64,000 bases of DNA, taken from Marisa cornuarietis. Its lineage: Eukaryota; Mollusca; Gastropoda; Architaenioglossa; Ampullariidae. The DNA lies in the NCBI GenBank assembly GCA_004794655.1, contig SMMW01000032.1, positions 939,001 to 1,003,000 on the forward strand, in the 5' to 3' direction. Below the pieces are notes generated by a model. That model did no database searches, was not told the DNA's origin, and saw only the letters and a list, made by a program, of their open reading frames with translations. A program made the translations under genes and the position numbers. Position 1 is the stretch's first letter, and each line of letters begins with the position of its first letter. Shown here piece by piece: positions 57,001 to 64,000 of this stretch.

Positions 57001-59521
57001 GTAGGCTTGATATATTATTAAAATATAAATGCTATAATTACTTTGCATGAACATAAATTCATGGAGAATTGTTTCTTTTAATTACCCTTTTGAAACGTGC
57101 ATTTTTGATGGGATAAGTATACATAGCAAGGGCAGTAAAGGGGTGTGCACTTAAATCTTTGCATGATGGTTCTAATTGTTCTCAAGCTGATGATAGCAGA
57201 GGAGGATGCAAAAGGCACCATTGTGTCTGTGCAGCTTTCAGAACAGTATTATGTACATTACGTTTTGTGTATGGGGTGACTGGGTGTAAGAGAGAGATGG
57301 TGTATGAATGATTGAGAGAGTGCATGTGTGTGAAAAAGAGAGAGAATATAGGTTTAGGCACGTAATTTCCTAAATCAAATAGCTCAAAAATTTCATAAAA
57401 CAAATTAGAGCAGAAAGAATGTATTTTGACTAATCTGTCTTGTTTGATCTCTTAGCCTGTTGCCTTTAAATTGAAGGTGTGTTTTCACTCATTTAACAAT
57501 GAATGATGCATAAGCACATAAATGTTAAAGATTTCCAGCTGGTTTTTCTCAAGGCAGCTTATTTATGCATTCCCTAAGCTCTGCTTTTCAGCTGAACTAG
57601 TTCACAGCCATTTAAATAACATGAGCTCTGCTTGTGTCATTTTTATCGTTTTACAAAACTCCCATCTGCATCATGGTGTATGTCAACTTCTGATTCTCTA
57701 GCCACCTGAGACTTTGCTGTGCGTCATAAAAAAGTTTTTTTTTAAATTTTGCACCATTACCAATTTTATAGCTTACCAAGATTTAAAAACTGTTCCTTCT
57801 ACATTATAACAAGTGTTATATAGTGAACATAGCTTATGGCCTGAAGGTTTATTGCTGCCCCAGAGGTTAGTATTACTGATGAGGTCTTCGCCTGTTTGCT
57901 GTTGAAAAACCCAACATTACCTCCAGTCCACAGAACTTCTCCCCCCTTCCTTCCTGTCCCTCCATATATTGCTTGCACATACTCTTGGCCACTGCTGTAT
58001 GTGACACCAGTGTTACAGGTGTGGCTATAGATTACTTTTATGGTGATTTGTGTATGGGTGCAGAAGTGACAATGACAGGGAGGTGGGGGGTGGAGAGGTG
58101 AGGAGAATTGCATACAGCATGCTTTTGGCAGGGTTTCATCAGTGTATCACTTTAACAGGGATGCCTAAACCATGAAGCAAACAGACTAGAATGAATGTCC
58201 TCCTAGTATGAAGGCCTGGTTATAAAGCTGCAAACAGTTTTTGTGACTTGGTACACAGTGCTTGCAACAATAAGTCATTCCGCTAGGCACCATGTGGAGT
58301 ATTATGTCAGGGCTAGTTACAAACAGCTCCCTTCGATTTTTTGTTTTGTTTTTTGGGTTATTTTCAGAGATTTTTATGGGCTGTTGCATTGCCAGCGTAA
58401 TGGAAGTACAGTATCCATTTTTTTTTCTCTTTTGACAGCTGGGAGGTTTTATACCATGTGTGTGTGTGTGTGTGTGTGTACGTACTAGTGTGCATGCTTA
58501 TGTGCTTGTGCATGAATTTTTTTTTCAAATGTGCGTCTGCACACGCATAAACTTAAGATATCAGTACTGTAATAATAATTCAAAATAAGAAAGTTATCTT
58601 TTTAAAAGGATGATTCAAAATAAACATCCAAACATGAATATGTGCACACAGACTTGTACATTTGCACACACATAGATATTATGTGGTATTTTTCCCTGCT
58701 CTAGCATTAGTTCTTTTTGGTGTGCAGAACAAGGATCGCAAGAATAGAACCTGGGTGTATATATTCCATGTTGAGGAGCTGCTAGATCATTGGGATGACC
58801 TCCAGCGCATCAGTAAGTCTTGAAAGGGTGGGCGGGTGTTCTTGTTGCCGTTCAAAATCTTATTGCTGGAGAGCTGAATGAGCTCTTTGTTTCTTCACCA
58901 GTTTTTCCAGGCTCTCGTCTTAATGCACTTGATGGAGGTACTCAGAGTTAATTATGGCGCAAACATCTTTAAAATTACATGCCAGCATGCAGCTTTAACA
59001 GTGTTCATTAGAGGTAGTCGTAGGCCAGGAATCTGCAGTACTTCCCTCATCACAATCTTTACTTAACTCTTTACAGTTCTGAGTAACATATTCTACATAT
59101 TTGACTAAAGTTTAAAGTTAAGAAGAGGGGGAAGTGGTGTTTTACGCCGAGCCAGCAACTAAGGCTGTATCATGGCATCACAGCTAGCCCTGTTAACAGA
59201 TCCCACATGGAGAGATAGAACAGTGTGCCCCATATGAGAGCTGAACCCAGGACAGCCAACCTTCACTGTATTGGTGACAGGTGCTAGACTGCCCTTAAAG
59301 TTAAAAAATTTTCAGGTGGAAGGGGAATATAGAAAGTGTTTCTGTTTAATTCAATAGCCTAATGAAATCATGAAATATTTTACTTCCGTTGCTCCCTTTT
59401 TTCTTCAGATCGAAAGCGGCAGTGGTTTTCTCTAGCGGATGCCAGAGGGGTCCTTTTGCTGCACAAGCCTGCCTTGGCTGCATACATTGAACCTCTCCTT
59501 GATCAGAGAGCAATGAGTTGA
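45092..59521 (+). CDS. NUDT3: Diphosphoinositol polyphosphate phosphohydrolase (NUDT3/DIPP family), 4 exons, complete
   Basis: Nudix hydrolase that removes the beta-phosphate from inositol pyrophosphates and also cleaves diadenosine polyphosphates, in cytosol and nucleus. Exons: 45092-45190, 48769-48924, 58728-58812, 59409-59521; phases 0, 0, 1; 150 codons. The protein starts MVKEKPDSIRTYDEDGFKRR, as family members do (RTYDxDGxKKRAACLCF). The Nudix box GX5EX7REUXEEXGU runs from Gly51 to Val73 (GGIEPEEEPRIAAMREAMEE), with the catalytic Glu pair at 69-70. The rest includes NRTWVYIFHVEELLDHWDD and the family-typical RKRQWFSLADA with LLLHKP. It is shorter at the C-terminus than human NUDT3 (172). 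The vertebrate NUDT3/4/10/11 paralogues cannot be told apart here, so the symbol denotes the family. Confidence 0.93.
45191..48768 (+). other. Intron 1 of the NUDT gene
   Basis: A 3.6 kb A+T-rich intron. I saw no coding frame, transposon ends or RNA gene. A GT-rich run lies at 48215-48260. Some tens of bases near 48400-48640 are more G+C-rich without a recognisable motif. Confidence 0.5.
50265..50700 (-). mobile_element. LINE 3'-end fragment (RNase H / zinc-knuckle region)
   Basis: The minus strand has IRWQEKYKTEGKG in one frame, then MTNPVIRYFFLNSSRPHQSK, IARMRLSGEYLIKYKD and CICGDRLSTPHVLLECHENK with EEREELRQVL in another. A basic 'R.R.G' segment followed by C.CG....T..H.L.EC...R..L is the usual C-terminal part of LINE ORF2 proteins with RNase H. 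A frameshift and missing flanks show it is dead. It interrupts element E copy 2. Confidence 0.75.
51181..51384. mobile_element. 204-bp G+C-rich MITE inserted in element E copy 2
   Basis: Element E copy 1 reads tgtgaat|gtcggtacgcgtg with nothing between; copy 2 has 204 bp at this point. The insert has imperfect inverted ends: aaagagttttagattcagcg on the left and, inverted, ttagagagtttgagatccac on the right, both followed by 'cgacgcgt' and 'gcggcaac'. It encodes nothing. No clear target duplication remains. Confidence 0.82.
53200..54560. other. G+C-rich non-coding block in NUDT intron 2
   Basis: Composition rises sharply compared with the surrounding intron, with many CpG dinucleotides, (CCA)n at 53717-53750 and a (GA)n run at 54012-54024. 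A short frame at 54421-54534 (+) begins MQEDISNKLQTVRRDRKFEL and ends in a stop after RVAYPLI; it has protein-like composition but no recognised domain. The block could be an internal promoter or unrecognised exon, but nothing proves it. Confidence 0.3.
55735..55960 (+). mobile_element. tRNA-derived SINE in NUDT intron 2
   Basis: The A box region is atagctgattggttagatcg and the B box is ggttcgaaaccccggtagct, spaced about 30 bp apart as in tRNA genes. A non-tRNA body follows ('ccaagctggcagggtacctg', 'gttggagaaggtaaggcaga'). The head does not close a full acceptor stem, so this is a SINE rather than a tRNA gene. Confidence 0.8.
58458..58479. repeat. (TG)n microsatellite
   Basis: Eleven tg units in NUDT intron 2, about 250 bp before exon 3. 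Non-coding. Confidence 0.9.
59120..59290 (-). mobile_element. SINE, minus orientation, in NUDT intron 3
   Basis: The plus strand reads ggtgttttacgccgagccag, then 'caactaaggctgtatcatgg', and ends 'gctgaacccaggacagcc' and 'ctgtattggtgacaggtgct'. On the minus strand the latter is a tRNA-like head with B box ctgggttcagctc, and the GGCGTAAAACACC end is the tail. This tail is a common mollusc SINE signature. Confidence 0.65.
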
Positions 59522-62500
59522 TCAAGCAAGACATTGGTCTTTCCAGGGTAGACTGCTTCACGTGTTTGAGCTTCCCCTCACCCCCATTAAGAACACCATT
59601 TATTCATCATCGCAGAACAGGGTCCATCATTTTCGTTGGTGTCACTTTTAGTTTTGACCTGCCTTTACTCTTCTTCCCACCTCCATGGAATCAAAATCCA
59701 AAGCAAGGGAGTCAGCTACAAATTGGAGAAAGACCATGTGAACGTCTACCATGAAGCTGAGTGAACAGAAAGTGTGATGATAGCTACAAGAGAAGATGGT
59801 TACGCTGGTTGTGAAACATAAACAGTTCAGCAAGATTGGTGGATGACTGTTGTACATTAGTGATACTGCTTTGAAATAATTTCATGGACTCAGAGTTTTG
59901 AGTAGTGCATTATTATTTATTGAAAGGGAACAAACTATGCGAGAAAATGTTAATGTATGAGGACAGGGCTACATGGGTATGGTGATTTTTTTTTATGTCA
60001 AGCTGCAAGCCTTAAGTGTTCTTGGTGCAACAGGGGTAATTTGTGGATAGTCTCCATACAGTAGTCAACCGTTGGAGATCATTATCATTACCAGCTTTAA
60101 TGTTGTCAATTGGAAGTGACTGAATTTCGGTGTGTGTGTTTAAGTGAGTGAAGGTTGAGGTTTGTTGATGTAAAGCAAAGTTTATAAAAATGTAAGAAAT
60201 TACTTTGCTGGATAATGTGTTGAGGTGTGTGTTGGGGTGACAGAATTAATACATGAAAAATGGACATTGCAAATAGATTTTTCATCCTAGGGTAGTTGTT
60301 CACATACTAACACAGAAAAAAAATGGTCATATAATGCCCAAATATTTTGCATTCATATCCTTTTTTAAGACTGGAATTTTTTCTGTACAGTATAATTAGT
60401 CAGCGCACAAGTTGAGAAGCTTTCTCCCAGAACTCTGAGGTACAAACACCACTGACATGCACAAATTATAGCTTTACAGGGGAATTCAGGCTTGAGGAGC
60501 ATAGTATTTACATGGGTACTGCAAAGTATTAAAATGAACATGCTGACTGGCATGTAGTGTTTCGATTTACAGATAAAGCATGAAGTGAGAACTCAGTGGT
60601 AGAAGAAACTGTTTACCACCTTGAGAAGTGAGTAAGAAGTATTGAAAGTGGAGACTGAAAAAAAACAGTGGTTTGATATTTGACCATACTTGTGCTCGCT
60701 GCATTATCAGATCTTTCTCATGTCTATTGGCCTAGGATGTGCAAGATTTGCTACTCATCCATGTTGTCCAGACGTTGCAGTTTTTGCTTCTTGTCAGAAT
60801 GATTTCTGCTTCAATTGACAGTGGAAGCATCCTCCTTGCTTTGACAGTTTTTTGTAACTTCTGCCTCTCTGGGGTTTTTTGTTCACTTGTAAATAGAAAC
60901 AAAGGGCATTCATTACAGCAGGACTTACGTTGACTTGCATAAATTATAATTAGAATGAAAGTATTTGAAATGTAAATATCTTTAATTTAACATCCCCAAG
61001 ATTATTCAGAGAGATCCTCCACCTCTTCTATTCTCCCCCAGCAATTCCTAGTCGGTCACTGACTTAACACGTCTGCCTGGTACATTGGGGGAGTGGGAAA
61101 GTACTTAATATATCCCTCCACTTCATTGTGCTACCATGTTTCCCCCAAAATAAGACCAGGTCTTATATTAATTTTTGCTCCAAAAGAGGTATTAGGACTT
61201 ATTTTCAGGGTTGTCATTTTTTGTGTACAAAAATCTACATTTATTTTAAGTCATGTCATCCTCTGGAGTATTGTCATAAGGGCTGAGATGCTTTTTTGGC
61301 CATTTGTTCTTTCTGGGGGGGGGGGGGTAGGTTCCTATATCTTTCCTGTACAATAAAAATTCCCAGTTTTCAGAGGGAAGATGCACCCGACAGTTGTTTT
61401 GAATGGAAAAGTAATCTTTCCACTATCTTACAACTAGTCTAGAAGAGGGCTTAGTTTAACTGTTGCCCTTGTTCACAGATAACACTCAACAGCAACAAAA
61501 CTGTTCCTGCATTGTTATTTAGTATCTGTTTAAGACCAAACAAAACCATAACTGATGCTTTTTTGTGATATTTAGAGTTGCCCATTCATGGATTCCATAC
61601 ATTGTTTCAAATAGGTTTATAAGGTGTGCAGTCCTCCCTGTTTTTAAAGGTTTTTTCAAAGTTGGGTACTCTGATTTGTTATTAACCAGGTCTTGAATAA
61701 TGAAAACAAAGTTTGCATGTTGAAACTACTGTTTCATATTTAAACAACTTGGCTTCTGTGATTTTTAAAATAAAATATTAAAATGTTGCTTTATTAATGA
61801 GAATGTGATAAATGTTCACATTAATTAAAGTAATTGACACATTATTTGCAATGTAAAATAATCAGAAAAAAGCTTTTGTTATTGTATGAAACAAAGTGTG
61901 AAACCAGTTCCATCAAGTTTTGGCTGATTTACGACATGCAGATACATGCAAGCAGGTGTAATGGAGCTATGTAATTATGATTATTTCAGCAATCACAGGG
62001 CCAAGTCAAAGACATGAGACAGTCAATTTTTCTAACAGCTATTTAATTGGTACATAGAAGTTACCAAAACGCACTAAGGGTATGCAAATACATTGTGTTT
62101 GTAAATAATGTCAATGCTTTCATGTTTATAAATGTATATATGTGTGTGTGCACACACGTTCTTTCCCATGAGTGTTTTGATGCATGTACATATGTCACTG
62201 GTTAAAGAGCTTTTCAGATGGAGCACTGTAAGAGTTTTTGGTATTCAATACTCTACTTCATCTTGTATGCTATGCCTGTGGGTTATGAAACACATTTGGA
62301 ACTGCTTGTATTTAGTCTTGGTATGTGACAGATCTGCACTGGAGACAGTCTTCACAGGCTGTGAATACTGCTGTTACATGTTAAACTGACACACTCAGAC
62401 TTAAGCCATCCTTAACTGCTTTTGCACTGTACAACACACCCATTTCCCCCAACAACTTGCAGAATAGTTAAAACAAATCACATCCTGCAGAGTAGTCAAA

Positions 62501-62720
62501 ACAAATCAATGTCAGCAACCCAGTGCTGTACCTTATCATATAATGTACTTCATAAACATAATGAAAGCCTAGTTTGTATTAAACATGATGTGATAGTATT
62601 CCTTGCATGTTTATTTCATTGCAGGCATTCTACATTATTAAACGAATTTTCATTCACTCAGGCACTGGCTTTGAAGTTGGTTATGGCCCCATGAAATCAA
62701 TAAAGTGATGGTTGCGGTTC
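59522..62720 (+). other. Probable long 3' UTR of the NUDT gene
   Basis: No further coding sequence on either strand. A+T-rich, with a G run at 61315-61327. It ends near two candidate polyadenylation signals, at 61352-61357 and 62699-62704. The length is inference. Confidence 0.45.
62699..62704 (+). terminator. Candidate distal polyadenylation signal of the NUDT gene
   Basis: AATAAA followed by a GT-rich stretch (gtgatggttgcggttc). An earlier AATAAA lies at 61352-61357. Inferred from motif only. Confidence 0.45.
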
Positions 62721-63503
62721 CCCCTCTTCCTCCCATTTCTGATTCAAACCTGTATTGTTCTCGCTGCCCGCCCGCCCCCTCCCCGCTTCCTGTCGGTCAT
62801 TCATTAGCCTACTCCCCCTTTTCCCTCCATCTCCCAGTGCATGCGTGCGTGCCTTTAACACAACAGCCATCATGTTAATAGCATGGACTGCATGTTTGGA
62901 TGTGTAGCACAGAGAAAGGTCTGCCGACGTGGGGAGAAACTATGTTGGTCGCGCACGTGTCATTTGTCTGTCCTCACGACGGCAGGGTGTGGCTGATTAC
63001 TTATTTCTGTTTCCCTTCAGCAGTTGCCTCGCGGGATACAGCAGTGGTTACCTTGTGAGACCTGTGTTGGTCACGTCGGCACTCAATAGTTGAAAGGCCC
63101 ACAGTCTCTGCTTGCCTTTTAAGCACAACCCCTTTACTGCTCGCAGATTGCGAGAGTTTGCATGTGCATTTTTATGATAGACGAAAACATCGGGTCACAG
63201 GATCTGTCCTGCATTAGAAATGTCTGTGTAGCTGAAAGATCGTAACCTGTCACACCGATCCTTCTCAAATCACACCCAACGAAATTAAAACAAAACAAAA
63301 CAAAAAATATAAGTATGTTTGGTTATCTGTATGGCATGTTACACGTTGAAGGATGCAACAGACAAACACTTGCACGAAACAATTTACAGCCTCATAACAA
63401 AAAGTAGGGGGAAGAGTGGTTGTCCTCAAGAAGCATACAAGCACATCGCAAAATTCTTCATTTATCAAGTTCGTTCTTCCAACAAAAGGGCAAGACATAG
63501 TTC
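62721..63503. other. Convergent intergenic region, NUDT / MRPL55
   Basis: Holds a C-rich segment (62765-62840) and several CpG-containing stretches. The small plus-strand frame at 63319-63522 overlaps the MRPL55 exon on the other strand and looks like a shadow. No clear minus-strand poly(A) hexamer close to the MRPL55 stop. Confidence 0.4.
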
Positions 63504-63688
63504 TCATTTTTTCCACAAGTGACTGTATCTGCTGGCATCAAAATCGTCTTCGTCAACATCTTCCTCTATTACTATTTTCTGTTTCGGTTTACGCTGCTGT
63601 AGTCGAAGTCGTCGCTCAGACTCTGATAAGGTGGACAAATCTACTGGTAGCTGCAACAAAGTGCGACGCAATTGCTTCCCTTTAACAA
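63504..63688 (-). CDS. MRPL55: Mitochondrial ribosomal protein L55, last coding exon (partial)
   Basis: The minus strand is open from about 63688 to TGA at 63506-63504. It reads VKGKQLRRTLLQLPVDLSTL, then SESERRLRLQQRKPKQK, IVIEEDVDEDDFDASRYSHL and WKK. The order 'LPxDLxTLSExERRxRLxxRKPK...F.A..Y...WKK' matches the C-terminus of MRPL55, a structural protein of the large mitochondrial ribosome subunit. The first Met-started exons lie beyond the right edge. The acceptor is either 63688 (aaagcag|tt) or 63679 (taaag|gg); both leave the same downstream frame. The gene is convergent with the NUDT gene, about 0.8 kb from its distal poly(A) signal. Confidence 0.85.
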
Positions 63689-64000
63689 CTGCTTTGCTAT
63701 TTGATGCTATTTTTTAAATGAATTTTACTCTCTCCCGCTTTTTTTAATTAATTTATTTTGCATGTCTATTTATATCTGAAATAACCATAACCTTATTCAG
63801 ATCTTAAGAGCATTTCATAGTTATGACAGCATGAGCAGCTCAGCTTATTGTTGCATATATTTTCCTGGTAACCACTCCGATAAAGATCTTGCGTCCATTG
63901 TTCTCTTATGCATTTTCAACAATATCTTTCTATAGGATATTTTCTGAAGGATATAAAAATTAGTATCAAAATAAAGCTTCTAACTCTCATGGTCAGTTCA
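63689..64000 (-). other. MRPL55 intron sequence at the window edge
   Basis: A+T-rich, with no coding frame on the minus strand. Presumed to be the intron upstream of the last MRPL55 exon; the earlier exons are outside the window. Confidence 0.5.

Noticed and set aside
63319..63522. Plus-strand 67-codon frame near the right edge
   Set aside because: No recognised domain; it overlaps the recognised MRPL55 exon on the other strand.

Overview
The window is animal nuclear DNA: intron-rich protein genes with GT/AG introns, A+T-rich spacers, many microsatellites and a dense load of short DNA transposons and tRNA-derived SINEs. The protein sequences are invertebrate. The SINE heads and tails (a 'GGTGTTTTACGCCG' tail, and a 'gggtgccggggggtttctccgg' body seen on the minus strand) and the (TTAGGG)-like tract fit a lophotrochozoan, most likely a gastropod mollusc. 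The organism call is inference. No bacterial, viral or CRISPR feature was found.

Layout. (1) 437-944 (+): last coding exon of a membrane-receptor-like protein with a tyrosine-rich acidic tail, followed by a 3' region made of degenerate tandem repeats. (2) 4102-12809 (-): complete TGS1, the snRNA/snoRNA cap trimethylguanosine synthase; 11 coding exons reconstruct in phase to 1268 codons. (3) 14360-21203: a 6.8 kb inverted-repeat (foldback-type) element whose right end lies about 115 bp before the next start codon. (4) 21319-35842 (+): complete LIG4, DNA ligase IV of non-homologous end joining; 19 coding exons in phase, 928 codons. Its introns hold a hAT element with a perfect 8-bp target duplication, another hAT-like repeat, a second foldback element and an antisense L2/CR1-like reverse transcriptase relic. 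(5) 35843-45091: spacer with a third foldback element, a possible orphan exon, a 1.37 kb palindromic element with a 15-copy 58-bp satellite in one arm, and a complete hAT-like composite (42363-43883). (6) 45092-59521 (+): complete four-exon diphosphoinositol polyphosphate phosphohydrolase (NUDT3/DIPP family, 150 codons) with a 9.8 kb second intron. (7) 63504-63688 (-): last exon of mitochondrial ribosomal protein L55, tail-to-tail with the NUDT gene.

The host genes are independent housekeeping functions (RNA cap hypermethylation, double-strand-break ligation, inositol pyrophosphate and dinucleotide hydrolysis, mitochondrial translation). TGS1 and LIG4 are head-to-head and may once have had nearby promoters, now separated by the 6.8 kb element. 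The most unusual material is the set of four unrelated inverted-repeat elements whose arms are themselves tandem repeats, one of which has grown into a satellite.
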